A stretch of DNA of 64,000 nt, from contig JBFLWY010000004.1 of the NCBI GenBank assembly GCA_040757355.1, forward strand, positions 1 to 64,000, given 5' to 3'. The translations under genes were made by a program, and so were the position numbers. Below the pieces are notes generated by a model that did not search any database, was not told the DNA's origin, and saw only the letters and a program-made list of their open reading frames with translations. Below are positions 1 through 8,367 of this stretch, piece after piece (position 1 is the stretch's first letter; each line of letters opens with the position of its first letter). This DNA is from DTYU01 sp040757355 (GTDB lineage: Bacteria > Bacillota > Desulfotomaculia > Desulfotomaculales > Ammonificaceae).

Positions 1-37
1 ATTACGTGATTTGGTAACCCTGGCAGGGGGTCGTTTG

Positions 38-262
38 CTACCGGCGAAAAAACAGGTTCAGGACCAGGGTAAGAAGAAGGCTCAGGATAATACAGGTTAC
101 CAGTGGGAAGTAGAAGGTAAAATTGCCACGGTGATAGTATATATCGCCGGGAAGTCGGCCGATCCCGGGAATTTTGCCGATAAGGAGCATTGCTCCACCG
201 ATCACCAATAAAAGGATTCCCATGAGGATCAGTATCTTCCCGAGTCCCTGCCAGACGTCCAT
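38..262 (-). CDS. DUF2905 small membrane protein
   Basis: A 74-residue protein with two membrane segments (about residues 8-30 and 50-70). The loop between them carries the conserved GIGRLPGDI and FYFP motifs of the DUF2905 family, whose function is unknown. The ATG start has a good ribosome site, GGAGGT, 9 nt upstream. DUF2905 genes commonly follow ruvB and queH in Gram-positive genomes. Here the order on the minus strand is ruvCAB, queH, DUF2905, but long repeat-filled gaps separate the last two from the ruv genes. The family call is fairly secure; no biochemical role can be given. Confidence 0.85.
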   Translation of the reverse strand: MDVWQGLGKILILMGILLLVIGGAMLLIGKIPGIGRLPGDIYYHRGNFTFYFPLVTCIILSLLLTLVLNLFFRR

Positions 263-773
263 AAGTATGTACCTCCGGAAAAAGAGAGTTGGACTAAACA
301 GCAGCCGTCACCTGAACTCTTCTCTGCAAATCTGAAAAATAGTACTTCTCTCGCAGGGCGCGGCGACGAGCTTCACTCTGCTTCGTCAAGCTCGCCTGCC
401 CTTCTATGTACGCTCCGGCCCGTCTCCCAGCACTCAAACTTGCCCTGGCAAAAAACAAGCTGTTTTCGCAACATTTAACGTTTCTACGCAATTGCTACTT
501 TACAAGCTGAATTGAGTGCTGGGTTCCTCGCATTGCTCGCTCCGCAACACGTTTCGTTTATGTTACACTACTGCATTTAAGTGACATGCTTACTGGTTCA
601 TATTTTTACTCCCAGTTTGCGACGATTAATCGTCGTGAACGACTCTTCTGAAAAATGCGTTCTTCTTCCGTGAATTCGCGGCGATGAGCTTCGCCTTACT
701 ACGTCCGGCTCGCCGGCCGGCTGACAAAGCTATGCGCCGCTGATCGCAGCGCCCGGCGGAGTTCACTGAATAT
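263..773. repeat. Mosaic intergenic repeats between queH and the DUF2905 gene
   Basis: No convincing gene is seen in these 511 bases. They contain several repeat modules that recur in other gaps of the window. These are a CGGCGATGAGCTTCGC-type module (two copies, near 360 and 680), the inverted-repeat element at 426-523, a GTTACACTACTGCATTTAAG module at about 560-580, and the palindromic GCGACGATTAATCGTCGTG module at about 618-636. The short frames here run through the repeats and are not credible genes. Confidence 0.75.
426..523. repeat. CCCAGCACTCA inverted-repeat element, interior class 1
   Basis: A 98-bp unit starting CCCAGCACTCAA and ending TTGAGTGCTGGG. The interior begins ACTTGCCCTGGCAAAAAA and is closely shared with the copies at 1591, 28916, 42919 and 60151. 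It has no coding capacity. The right end is followed by TTCCTCGCA, as in the other class 1 copies. Confidence 0.85.
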
Positions 774-1304
774 TTACTCCCGGAGAAACCTCTCCTTCTC
801 ACTGTATATACAACCGCAGTACTTTTGGCGGTACATCCCAAGTTCTTTCGAACGCTGAACACCTTCCGTGAAGCCGGCGCGGAAGTCACGGTATTCAAAC
901 TTCAGCCGGTATTCCGACGCCACCGACTCACCTATCTCACGGATTAAATCGTGCTTTTGAAAGGGGCTGACCAGTAGGGTGGTGGTAAAGGCCTCAAAAC
1001 CACCATGTTTAGCCACTCGCGCTGCCTGCCGCAACCGAAAAAAGTAACAAAAGCGACACCGATCCGCCTCCCGGTAAGCTACCAAACGAAAGTATTCTTC
1101 TATAGAGTACTCCCGGGCGAAGATAACCGGCCATCCTTCGCTCTTCGCGAATGCTGCAAGCGTTTCCTTCCGGCGTAGATATTCTGCATAAGGGTGGATG
1201 TTTGGATTAAAAAAGTAGCCCTGAACCTCATGCCCCTCTGCCCGCAAAACACGCAGAGGGTAAAGTACGCAAGGGCCGCAACAAACGTGAAGGAGCAGCT
1301 TCAA
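774..1304 (-). CDS. queH: Epoxyqueuosine reductase QueH
   Basis: A 176-residue member of the QueH (former DUF208) family, which reduces epoxyqueuosine to queuosine in tRNA, the last step of queuosine synthesis. The Cys pairs expected for its iron-sulfur and metal site are visible: C8, C9 and C12 in HVCCGPC, C83 and C86 in DRCRFC, and C163 and C165 in KYCGC. The FFNPNIHP motif (31-38) is also typical. Length is normal. It lies downstream of ruvCAB in the usual order but 500 bases away, so it may be transcribed separately. Confidence 0.93.
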   Translation of the reverse strand: MKLLLHVCCGPCVLYPLRVLRAEGHEVQGYFFNPNIHPYAEYLRRKETLAAFAKSEGWPVIFAREYSIEEYFRLVAYREADRCRFCYFFRLRQAARVAKHGGFEAFTTTLLVSPFQKHDLIREIGESVASEYRLKFEYRDFRAGFTEGVQRSKELGMYRQKYCGCIYSEKERFLRE

Positions 1305-1463
1305 AAGCGATCACCCTGATTATCGATTCTACTTGCTGGGCTGCTATTCAGTGGTTCTACATTCACGCAGACATAAACTGTGGTAAGATGCCCCCTACCT
1401 CTCATAAAACTCACCAGTAACTATTATGGCTCCCGTCGGGCGCAGCGATAAACGGCGCATTTC

Positions 1464-1570
1464 GGAAGTCAGATGCAGGATGTCAGAGGTCAGACCTCGT
1501 AGAATTCGCTACGCGAATTCCCTTTTTTCTCTTTTCAGACTTCCGACTTCCGGCTTCCGATCTCTGAATT
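1464..1570. repeat. Mirrored 7-bp repeat arrays around a terminator-like palindrome
   Basis: The left array reads in 7-bp steps: GGAAGTC, AGATGCA, GGATGTC, AGAGGTC, AGACCTC. After it comes a palindrome, GAATTCGC-tac-GCGAATTC (1502-1520), followed by CCTTTTTTCTCTTTT. The right array is the complementary type: CAGACTT, CCGACTT, CCGGCTT, CCGATCT, CTGAATT. The palindrome plus T-run resembles a Rho-independent terminator on the plus strand. Confidence 0.75.
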
Positions 1571-1590
1571 ATGTGCGCTCCGGCCCGGCC

Positions 1591-1690
1591 CCCAGCACTC
1601 AAACTTGCCCTGGCAAAAAAACAAGCGGTTTTCACAAAATTTAACGTTTTTATGAAATTGCTACTTTCCAAGTTGAATTGAGTTGCTGGG
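1591..1690. repeat. CCCAGCACTCA inverted-repeat element, interior class 1
   Basis: Starts CCCAGCACTCAAACTTGCC and ends TTGAGTTGCTGGG, with one extra T in the right repeat relative to other copies. The interior matches the elements at 426 and 28916 closely. It is followed directly by the class 2 element. Confidence 0.82.
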
Positions 1691-1716
1691 TTCCTCGCAC
1701 TGCTTGTTTCTCGCCG

Positions 1717-1787
1717 CCCCGCACTCAAATCAGCCGGTAAAAGCAGCGTAGTTCCGGTAGCCTTTGCACACGGAGTTGAGTGCGGGG
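1717..1787. repeat. CCCCGCACTCA inverted-repeat element, interior class 2
   Basis: A 71-bp unit bounded by CCCCGCACTCAA and TTGAGTGCGGGG. The interior (CAGCCGGTAAAAGCAGCGTA and on) is shared with copies at 29034 and 60262. In all three places it follows a class 1 element and a TGCTTGTTTC-type spacer. Confidence 0.82.
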
Positions 1788-1818
1788 TAAGTGATAGGTG
1801 TCAGGATGAATAGTGACC

Positions 1819-2847
1819 TCACCACAAAGTTCCCTGCGCGCCCTCCTTCGCCGGCGGTACCATCCCCAGATGCCTATACGCCAAAACTGTCGCCACCCGC
1901 CCGCGCGGGGTACGGGCCAAAAGCCCGGCCTGCATAAGATAAGGCTCCACAACATCCTCGAGCGTTACCACCTCTTCGCCGGTGGCTGCGGCCAGGCTAT
2001 CAACCCCGGCAGGTCCCCCCTTGAACCGTTCGATCAGGGTCGTCAGCAGTTTACGGTCGGAGTCGTCAAGTCCGAGTTCATCGACCCCCAGAAAATCCAA
2101 CGCCTCCCTGGCTGCTTCCTCGGTAACGTTTCCCCCAATACGCACCTCCACATAGTCACGGACACGCTTAAGCATTCTGTTGGCAACTCGGGGTGTTCCA
2201 CGCGAACGCTTCGCAATTTCCAAAGCCCCTCCGTCGGTAACGGGTATTCGCAGAAGTTTTGCGGACCTTAAAACAATCGCAACAAGCTCTTCGGCATTGT
2301 AATAATTGAGATGCGCGATCAAACCAAAGCGGTCTCTAAGCGGTGAAGAAAGAAGGCCGGCCCGGGTGGTCGCACCCACAAGGGTGAACGGCGGCAGGTT
2401 TAGCCGTACCGACCGGGCTGCAGGCCCCTTGCCGATCACGATGTCGAGCGCCAGTTCTTCCATTGCGGGGTAGAGTATCTCTTCCACCGGCCGGCTCAGA
2501 CGGTGTATCTCATCGATGAAGAAAACATCACCGAGGGCCAGGTTCGTCAGAATCGCGGCCAGATCACCCGGGCGCTCGATCGCCGGACCCGAGGTGACCC
2601 GGATGCCGACACCCATTTCCGCCGCGATAATCCGCGCAAGAGTGGTTTTGCCGAGGCCAGGCGGCCCGAAAAACAAAATATGGTCTAGTTGCTCCCGGCG
2701 GTTGACGGCAGCCTCAACGGTTATCCGGAGAATCTCCTTAATCTTCTCCTGCCCGATAAATTCCTTTAGGTTTCTCGGTCGCAGCGCCGCTTCAACGGCA
2801 GAATCGTCCGGCTGTGCTTCAGTAGATACAATCCGCATCTCGCTCAT
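1819..2847 (-). CDS. ruvB: Holliday junction DNA helicase RuvB
   Basis: A 342-residue AAA+ motor that drives branch migration of Holliday junctions with RuvA. Visible motifs are Walker A GPPGLGKT (61-68), Walker B FFIDEIH (109-115), the sensor GATTRAG (158-164) and the arginine finger region LRDRFG (170-174). The C-terminal winged-helix part is complete. The start codon overlaps the ruvA stop (ATGA), indicating translational coupling in a ruvCAB operon on the minus strand. Confidence 0.98.
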   Translation of the reverse strand: MSEMRIVSTEAQPDDSAVEAALRPRNLKEFIGQEKIKEILRITVEAAVNRREQLDHILFFGPPGLGKTTLARIIAAEMGVGIRVTSGPAIERPGDLAAILTNLALGDVFFIDEIHRLSRPVEEILYPAMEELALDIVIGKGPAARSVRLNLPPFTLVGATTRAGLLSSPLRDRFGLIAHLNYYNAEELVAIVLRSAKLLRIPVTDGGALEIAKRSRGTPRVANRMLKRVRDYVEVRIGGNVTEEAAREALDFLGVDELGLDDSDRKLLTTLIERFKGGPAGVDSLAAATGEEVVTLEDVVEPYLMQAGLLARTPRGRVATVLAYRHLGMVPPAKEGAQGTLW

Positions 2848-3434
2848 TTGGGTTGAACATCCTTCCGTTTCAGAAGTAGGCCGAGGGATGACCGTAAGGT
2901 GGCTTCGAGCCCATCGGCGCCTTCCCGGCGAGCCTGGCGCACTGCCTCCTGAGCCTCGGCTCTCCGGTACCCTAGTGCCACGAGCGCATCGACCACATCC
3001 TCGACTTCCTGCGGCGCCGCTGATTTCAGACCCTTGGCAAACTTGTCTTTCAGCTCCAGAAGAATCCGCTGTGCGGTCTTCTTGCCCACCCCGGGCACCA
3101 TTTGCAGCGCACCGAGATCTCCTTCACATACCGCTCGTTCCAGTTCCGTCGCGGACAAACACGAGAGAAGGGCCAGCGCGGCCTTTGGTCCCACCCCACT
3201 CACCCCGAGCAGCAGGACGAACAAGTCCCGTTCCTTTTCGCTGTGAAAACCGTATAGCTCGGTTCTTTCTTCCCGAAAAATCAAATGTGTATATAACCGG
3301 CATTCTTTCCCCGGCTCGGGAAGATGCGGGTGAAGGGAAAGAGGAATATAAACGCGGTACCCGATACCGCCTACTTCAATCACGGCACACCCGGCTGAAG
3401 CATGTACCAGTTTCCCATGTAAAAAAGTAATCAT
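2844..3434 (-). CDS. ruvA: Holliday junction helicase subunit RuvA
   Basis: A 196-residue junction-binding subunit that forms a tetramer on four-way DNA and loads RuvB. The N-terminal OB-fold is followed by two helix-hairpin-helix motifs (GVSGVGPKAALALL and MVPGVGKKTAQRIL, about residues 78-125) and the mobile C-terminal domain III (DVVDALVALGYRRAEAQEAV). Length is normal. It overlaps ruvB by 4 nt. Confidence 0.97.
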   Translation of the reverse strand: MITFLHGKLVHASAGCAVIEVGGIGYRVYIPLSLHPHLPEPGKECRLYTHLIFREERTELYGFHSEKERDLFVLLLGVSGVGPKAALALLSCLSATELERAVCEGDLGALQMVPGVGKKTAQRILLELKDKFAKGLKSAAPQEVEDVVDALVALGYRRAEAQEAVRQARREGADGLEATLRSSLGLLLKRKDVQPK

Positions 3435-3580
3435 CTCTGTATAAACCCTGGAGACCGCTGCCAGAACTTCGCTTTGTTTTGTCGTGCTTGCCTATGTTCG
3501 TATTTGCGATCCCCGTGCTTTCGTTAAATCTGCGTGCCATGAAAAAATGGCTTCATTATTGCCGGCAAGTTGATGCGTTC

Positions 3581-4066
3581 TCAAAAGCTACTGTTCAGTG
3601 TGGAGTGGAGGTGACATATCGCAACCGCCAGGGCGTCAGCAACGTCGTCAGGGGAAGGAGGTTCAGCCAGTCCCAAGAGGTGCTGAACCATGTACTGGAC
3701 CTGCTCTTTGGTCGCCCGGCCTTGCCCCGTCACCGCGCGTTTCACCGCCGGGGGTGAATACTCAAATACCGGGCAACCGGCTTCCGCCGCTGCTAAGAGG
3801 GCCACCCCCCGGCTGTATCCTACCGCCATTGCGGACTGGGAATTCTTATTCAGAAAGAGTTCCTCAACAGCCACAGCATCGGGTTTTGTTTGTTTGATGA
3901 CCTGCAAAATACCGCGATAAATCGCTTGAACCCTGCGGCTTAAAGGCCATTTGGCGTCCGTCCTGATGCAGCCGTAGTCACCCACTGTCAGCTTGGACCC
4001 TTTGCCCCCGCGGACCACACCGTAACCGGTCACCGCCGTCCCCGGATCAATACCTACCACAAGCAT
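3581..4066 (-). CDS. ruvC: Holliday junction resolvase RuvC
   Basis: A 161-residue endonuclease that cuts Holliday junctions. The four acidic active-site positions can be seen: D7 in GIDPGT, E68 in AVEEL, and D141 and D144 in SPDDVADALA. Start ATG is preceded by GGAGGG at good spacing. The gap to ruvA is 146 bases, so co-transcription is likely but coupling is not direct. Confidence 0.97.
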   Translation of the reverse strand: MLVVGIDPGTAVTGYGVVRGGKGSKLTVGDYGCIRTDAKWPLSRRVQAIYRGILQVIKQTKPDAVAVEELFLNKNSQSAMAVGYSRGVALLAAAEAGCPVFEYSPPAVKRAVTGQGRATKEQVQYMVQHLLGLAEPPSPDDVADALAVAICHLHSTLNSSF

Positions 4067-4624
4067 CGCCGGCCCTCCTATCTTAATGTTTTAGGATCAT
4101 TTTGCCCTAACATTCCTTCGTACAGCATATTGGGAGCGGGTGAGGAACCTTTACTCCGAAACAGGGTCATGCCCTAATGGAAAGTACCCGGTTTCCCCCC
4201 ACCCAAGAATAGTTTCAAATTGGACGATGTCTCAATCGGGGGCTCTTGAGATTCACCTGACATCAAGAACGAAAAATACCTTCCCGTGCGCCAATGGACT
4301 CCTTAGCAACAAGTAGTCGTCGTGAACGACTCCTCCTTAAGCAGTAGTGTGCGTTCCAGCAGTCTGAAACCCGACAGTGATCCTTTCTACAAATCATATC
4401 GTCAGCAGCCAACCGGAACTTTGCTCAGAGGGCGTAGTTCAAGAAACCTTTTCATGGGGGCCGCCGCAAAACTTCGCCTTTACTATTTGACAATTCCCGC
4501 TTCCGTCACACTTCTCGAACGGCCTTCGCCTCGCCGGAAGCGTGGTGTAATATAGAGACTCAAAGCCTGTTTTGAACAGCAGCGTTTTCCAACACTATTC
4601 CTGCCTTATTCTATACTCGGCCGA
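4067..4624. other. Non-coding gap between bofC and ruvC with partial repeat modules
   Basis: No credible gene. The first half (4067-4300) looks unique. The second half has the right half of a common repeat module (GTCGTCGTGAACGACTCCTCC, near 4315) and a low-identity copy of the TTCGCC-rich module near 4475-4555. A 77-codon plus-strand frame across 4322-4555 follows the repeat and has no ribosome site or family resemblance. Confidence 0.6.
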
Positions 4625-5212
4625 TCATTCCTGCAATTCGTCCAGGTTCTCCAAAGCTGCATTAAGCTGCGCTTCATCAGGGAATTCGAGCTCTCGCCGT
4701 AATTGGGCCTGAACAGCCGGAAGCTGCGCTTGAAAACTCATCACCTGTGAAAGTTTGACCTGAAGCCCCTGGGTGAGTGCGTCCACGGGAAGATGCTTTT
4801 CACGACGTAAAGGTCGGTGGTTGAAACCAACCGGTCCTTGAAATACCGCAACACAGCCGCCTTTAACCCCTATGTGACGGAAATGCCGGTGCTCAGGGCA
4901 AAAATCCTCGACATTACGGGTTATGCGAAGTGCGGCCGGAAGGTGAAGAGCCAGTTTCCAACCTGCGTCCTCCGGAAATTTTTTTTGCAGACCCGCGGCA
5001 TCAAGCCCAATCAGTGTTTGCGGTGCTGGTCCTTCCGAGATTAAATCCAGTTCACCGCAAACGTAACGTCTTTCAACCGTAACGACTGTCTCCGGTTTAA
5101 CGAATTCCTTCTTCCAGAAAGCAATGGATCTGTAAGGTTCGGTTGTGGTGAAGTATAAGCCGGCGATACAAAGTCCGGAAACGACCGGGACGGCCCACCA
5201 GAATTTTTTCAT
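4625..5212 (-). CDS. bofC: BofC-like intercompartmental signalling protein
   Basis: A 195-residue protein with one N-terminal membrane or signal segment (about 5-23). Its central region matches the BofC C-terminal domain, with the pattern DFCPEHRHFRHIGVKGGCVAVFQG (written here only as the motif anchors CPEHR, FRHIG and VAVFQG). In Bacillus, BofC sits in the intermembrane space of the sporangium and restrains pro-sigma-K processing. The Bacillus gene also lies next to ruvAB, which supports the call. Start ATG has GGAGGAAAGGT upstream. Function is by homology; sequence divergence is considerable. Confidence 0.72.
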   Translation of the reverse strand: MKKFWWAVPVVSGLCIAGLYFTTTEPYRSIAFWKKEFVKPETVVTVERRYVCGELDLISEGPAPQTLIGLDAAGLQKKFPEDAGWKLALHLPAALRITRNVEDFCPEHRHFRHIGVKGGCVAVFQGPVGFNHRPLRREKHLPVDALTQGLQVKLSQVMSFQAQLPAVQAQLRRELEFPDEAQLNAALENLDELQE

Positions 5213-5623
5213 ACCTTTCCTCCTGTGGAATAATATGCTAATATATTATGTATCGCCGGCTAGCACCCTATGCAATTTGCATGTACTCACTAAACCTTGT
5301 GGGGCGCAGTGATAAGCTGCGCATAGCCGCGTCGGCCGGGCGGAGCCGAATCCCCACCCAGCACTCAGTTACATCTTAATCCTAATACGGTACTACTAAT
5401 GAGGAAACACATATTTGTTTTGTCCGCTCCGTGAAACTACGCTTTCATAGCAATTTGAGTGCCGGGCTCCGGTTCGTCCCCGCCCGTCTCCTTTGCTTTG
5501 CTTGCTTCTGACCGCGCTCCGTTAGCACATGTGCTTCGATGTTTTGAGTATTCGCGCAACGATGGATACTGACAGCAACCTGAACATGTACGTGGTTACT
5601 GAACATTTACCCAATTTTTAAGG
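5213..5623. repeat. Repeat-bearing gap between yebC and bofC
   Basis: No gene seen in these 411 bases. They contain a GATAAGCTGCGCATAGC module (about 5310), an inverted-repeat element (5357-5466), and a link rich in TTTGCTTTGCTTGCTTC as at other sites. The remainder shows nothing recognisable. Confidence 0.65.
5357..5466. repeat. CCCAGCACTCA inverted-repeat element, unique interior
   Basis: Left end CCCAGCACTCAG, right end TTTGAGTGCCGGG (one mismatch). The unit is 110 bp and its interior does not match any other copy in the window. Confidence 0.65.
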
Positions 5624-5639
5624 CTACCTTTCGGTAGCC
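5622..5639 (-). terminator. GAAA-tetraloop hairpin across the yebC stop codon
   Basis: On the minus strand GGCTACC-GAAA-GGTAGCC forms a 7-bp stem with a GAAA loop. The yebC stop codon TAG lies inside the right arm. It is followed by TTAAAAATT rather than a clean T-run, so its role in termination or mRNA stability is uncertain. Confidence 0.45.
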
Positions 5640-6379
5640 TCCTCCATTATCTCCGGTGGGATATCGAAGTTTGCGAAAACCTCCTCCACGTCCTCCAGTT
5701 CTTCCAATTTTTCTACCAGCCGCAACACCCGCAATCCATCCTGACCGGTGACCGGAACCAGATTCTGCGGACTAAAGGTGATCTCCGCCTCTTCCACAAT
5801 GAAACCGCTTGCTTCAAGACCGGCCTTTAGCCGGGCAAGGTCCTCCGGTGCAGTTGTTATCTCAAAGTCTTCCTCTCCCTCACGGAAATCTTCTGCACCG
5901 TTATCAACCGCAAACAGCAGCAGGTCGTCCCCGCTGTAACTGTTGTCTTTATTCACCAAAAGAAAGCCTTTTTTCTGGAAGATCCAGGCCACACACCCGG
6001 CCTCTCCCAGACTGCCGCCGTACTTGGCGAAAACATGTCGTACTTCGGATGCAGTCCGGTTCCGGTTGTCGGTGGTTACTCTTACAAGAAGCGCCACTCC
6101 CCCCGGCCCGTAACCCTCGTACATAACCTCTTCATAGTTCCCGCCGCTGATTTCACCTGTTCCTTTTTGGATAGCTCGCTGGATATTATCAAAGGGTATA
6201 TTGGCCTCACGCGCCCGCTGAATAGCGGCCTTTAATCGCGGGTTGGCTTCAGCATCACCCCCGCCCTGACGCGCGGCTATAATAATCTCGCGCGACAAAC
6301 GGGTGAAGACTTTACCCCTCTGAGCGTCTGCTTTTGCTTTCTTTCGTTTTATTTGCGCCCATTTCGAATGTCCTGCCAA
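5624..6379 (-). CDS. yebC: YebC/PmpR/TACO1 family protein
   Basis: A full-length 251-residue YebC protein starting with the family signature MAGHSKWAQIKRKKA and containing SREIIIAARQGG and the conserved YEGYGPGGVA. The family was annotated as a DNA-binding regulator; recent work links members to translation of difficult sequences such as proline stretches. It lies between bofC and nadE on the minus strand, close to the ruv cluster as in many bacteria. Confidence 0.95.
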   Translation of the reverse strand: MAGHSKWAQIKRKKAKADAQRGKVFTRLSREIIIAARQGGGDAEANPRLKAAIQRAREANIPFDNIQRAIQKGTGEISGGNYEEVMYEGYGPGGVALLVRVTTDNRNRTASEVRHVFAKYGGSLGEAGCVAWIFQKKGFLLVNKDNSYSGDDLLLFAVDNGAEDFREGEEDFEITTAPEDLARLKAGLEASGFIVEEAEITFSPQNLVPVTGQDGLRVLRLVEKLEELEDVEEVFANFDIPPEIMEEATER

Positions 6380-6460
6380 CTCGGTTCACCCTGCTTAACA
6401 TATAACCGCCCTTCAAATAGATTTGCCGGTACTCAAACAATACTTACACGATATCAGTTC

Positions 6461-7201
6461 TTACATTTCAATGCCCGGTATTGGCGGCATCCGCAGCTTA
6501 TGCCGGTTTTTGGTGGACAAGCACTCAATTTTCTCCCGGATATCCGGCGGCGCCTCTCCGGTCAGGATGTAGCGATCCAATTCCTCGTACGTAAAGCCCA
6601 GTTCTCCTGCATCGTCATGCCCTTTCCAGAGACCCGCCGACGGCCGCCGGTCAATGATGGCCTGCGGAATGCCCAGGTAGGCTGCCACTTCCCGTACCTG
6701 AAACTTCAACAGGCCTCCTATCGGCAGCACGTCCACCCCACCGTCACCATACTTAGTAAAATATCCGATCACCAGTTCGCTCCGGTTTCCGGTACCTGCA
6801 ACCAGGGCCTGGCGTTGGTTCGCAAAGAAGTAAAGGGTGGTCATGCGGAGCCGGGGCTTTAGATTGGCAAGCGAAATGTCTTTATGGTCTAACGCGTCGA
6901 AAGGCTTACCGGTCATTGTCTGGGCGAGGAGGCGGTAGGGTTCGTCCAAACAAACCGTAACAAAAGGAATGTCAAAGAGCTTCGCGACGGTTTCAGCATC
7001 CTTGGCATCGCTATTATCGCTGAAACACGGCATTATGACTCCTAACACACTGTTTGGACAAGCCTTTTTACAAAGTACCGCCACAACCGCAGAATCAATG
7101 CCTCCGCTCAGGCCGATTACGTAACCTTTGCATCCGGATTCCGACAACTGTTTCTCCAGCCAGTTGACCAAAGCCGGTACCAGATCCTGCACCCCCAACA
7201 T
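6461..7201 (-). CDS. nadE: NAD+ synthase, ammonia-dependent type
   Basis: The last step of NAD synthesis, amidating deamido-NAD. I place the start at the ATG at 7201 (246 residues) rather than 73 codons upstream. The shorter form begins as the family does (LVPALVNWLEKQL), and the extra stretch resembles no domain. The ATP-binding P-loop SGGIDS is at residues 32-37. Further family motifs are GTGNRSELVIGYFTKYGDGG and PSAGLWKG. There is no nitrilase-type glutaminase domain, so free ammonia or a separate glutaminase would supply nitrogen. The ribosome site is a G-rich run, GGGGGGG. Confidence 0.92.
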   Translation of the reverse strand: MLGVQDLVPALVNWLEKQLSESGCKGYVIGLSGGIDSAVVAVLCKKACPNSVLGVIMPCFSDNSDAKDAETVAKLFDIPFVTVCLDEPYRLLAQTMTGKPFDALDHKDISLANLKPRLRMTTLYFFANQRQALVAGTGNRSELVIGYFTKYGDGGVDVLPIGGLLKFQVREVAAYLGIPQAIIDRRPSAGLWKGHDDAGELGFTYEELDRYILTGEAPPDIREKIECLSTKNRHKLRMPPIPGIEM

Positions 7202-7592
7202 AACCCCCCCCAAGCTGTTTGAGACCAGTATAATCTTATCACACAAGTGGATACCCGTAAACCGCAATCCATCTAAAAATTCGGATAAAACGAACCAAAA
7301 CGGTTTACCGGTTATTACCGAAAAAGCCTTTATTCCCAAGTTCAAAATATTGGGGGTGTTAAAATAGGTTCGCTGCCCCGACAGAAAAGCAGGTCGGAAT
7401 AAGCGTAGCGTTTCCGGCATTTAAGGTACAGATATGATTTTTGCCGGAAACGACCTTCGGCCTTTTTCAGGCCTACGAACTTCGGCCTGTTATATTCGGC
7501 CTGTTATAAACATTGAACGTTGAACGTCGAACGGACCCCAAAGGTTTGTCAGTGAAGGTTGAATGCATTTATCGGAGGAGGCTTCACAGCTT
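7202..7592. repeat. Gap with 7-bp repeats between the secreted protein gene and nadE
   Basis: The part nearest nadE (7202-7420) is an open frame extension with no family match. From about 7440 to 7545 there are short tandem repeats. TTCGGCC-TGTTATA occurs twice in a row near 7485-7510, then GTTGAAC-type heptamers run to about 7540. The latter are the reverse complement of the array at 48374-48402. Confidence 0.6.
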
Positions 7593-8285
7593 TCACGATG
7601 GAGGCTCGATTTTCACCGTCCGCTCAAAGTCAGACAGTTGGAGATCGATCAACAGCTTGGTCGAAGCGGTTTTATTTTTCGCCGTCACTTCAATCTCTAC
7701 TATCCGGTACATCTTGGGTTCGATCCAAATACGGTATTGAAAATCGGTAAACTGCTCCGTGAGAAAATGGTTCTTTACCCGCGGTGCAAACTCAAGGGCA
7801 TAGAGTTCCTTGCCCCTACCGCGCTCTTCTTTTGCCCTTGCGACTACAGGTTCTTCCTCAAAATCCAGCAGCACTAACGGGTCGAGCTCGGTAATAAAAA
7901 CTCCCGTTTCCCCCAAACGCTCTCCTTCAAGGGTAAGCCACTTTGTCGAAAAGCGGTCCTTTACATACGTTACTCCCTCAACATGGATGATCTCAACATG
8001 GGCGTTAAAGATCTTTCCTTTAACAGAAACCCGGTCGGGCAAGATACGGACCCCGTTCAGATCGCTCAAGCAACGTGTGCCGTTAGCGGTTATTAACCGG
8101 GTTTTTATCCGGTAGGAATAAGACTTGACCTTTTTCGTACAGGTCAGCGCTTTTTGAAAAAGCGCCTGCGGGTCCACATCCTTTAGCGGACGGTTGAAAC
8201 CGAATGCGAAATACCCCAGCCCAACCAATAAAACCAACAGAACGGTGAAGAGAAACCATTTGCGTGGGTGAGTAAACCAGCGCAT
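7593..8285 (-). CDS. Membrane-anchored or secreted protein, LolA/LppX-like fold suspected
   Basis: Start chosen at the ATG with GGAGGGG 7 nt upstream, giving 230 residues. An N-terminal membrane anchor (about residues 9-28, FLFTVLLVLLVGLGYFAFGF) is followed by an extracellular domain. Its pattern of beta-rich segments (YSYRIKTRLI, GVTYVKDRFSTKWLTL, YRIWIEPKMYRIVEIEV) recalls the half-barrel lipid-binding lipoproteins of the LolA/LppX type. That is a fold-level impression only. No lipobox is seen. It lies upstream of nadE on the same strand across a 390-base gap, so no operon is implied. Confidence 0.6.
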   Translation of the reverse strand: MRWFTHPRKWFLFTVLLVLLVGLGYFAFGFNRPLKDVDPQALFQKALTCTKKVKSYSYRIKTRLITANGTRCLSDLNGVRILPDRVSVKGKIFNAHVEIIHVEGVTYVKDRFSTKWLTLEGERLGETGVFITELDPLVLLDFEEEPVVARAKEERGRGKELYALEFAPRVKNHFLTEQFTDFQYRIWIEPKMYRIVEIEVTAKNKTASTKLLIDLQLSDFERTVKIEPPS

Positions 8286-8367
8286 AAAACCCCTCCTGAC
8301 TCTAAACAAAAGATATGCGTCAGGAGGAGCTTATTATGAATGCCTGAGTTTCAGGGCAACATCGTGT

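Larger units (their letters stand above)
1305..1818. repeat. Mosaic intergenic repeats between ruvB and queH
   Basis: 514 bases without a gene. From left to right: a CCCGTCGGGCGCAGCGATAA module, a 7-bp repeat array (1464-1498), a short palindrome, a mirrored 7-bp array (1536-1570), a GCTCCGGCCCGGCC link, and two inverted-repeat elements (1591-1690, 1717-1787). The same order recurs at 28690-29130 and, in altered form, at 60030-60360. Confidence 0.8.

Noticed and set aside
626..898. 90-codon minus-strand frame overlapping queH
   Set aside because: Out of frame with queH over its last 125 bases and read through repeat modules elsewhere; no family match.
1464..1570. CRISPR array
   Set aside because: Repeat unit is 7 bp, degenerate and without spacers. 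No cas genes are in the window.
7202..7420. Extended N terminus of nadE
   Set aside because: The extra 73 codons match no domain, and the shorter form begins exactly as the family does.
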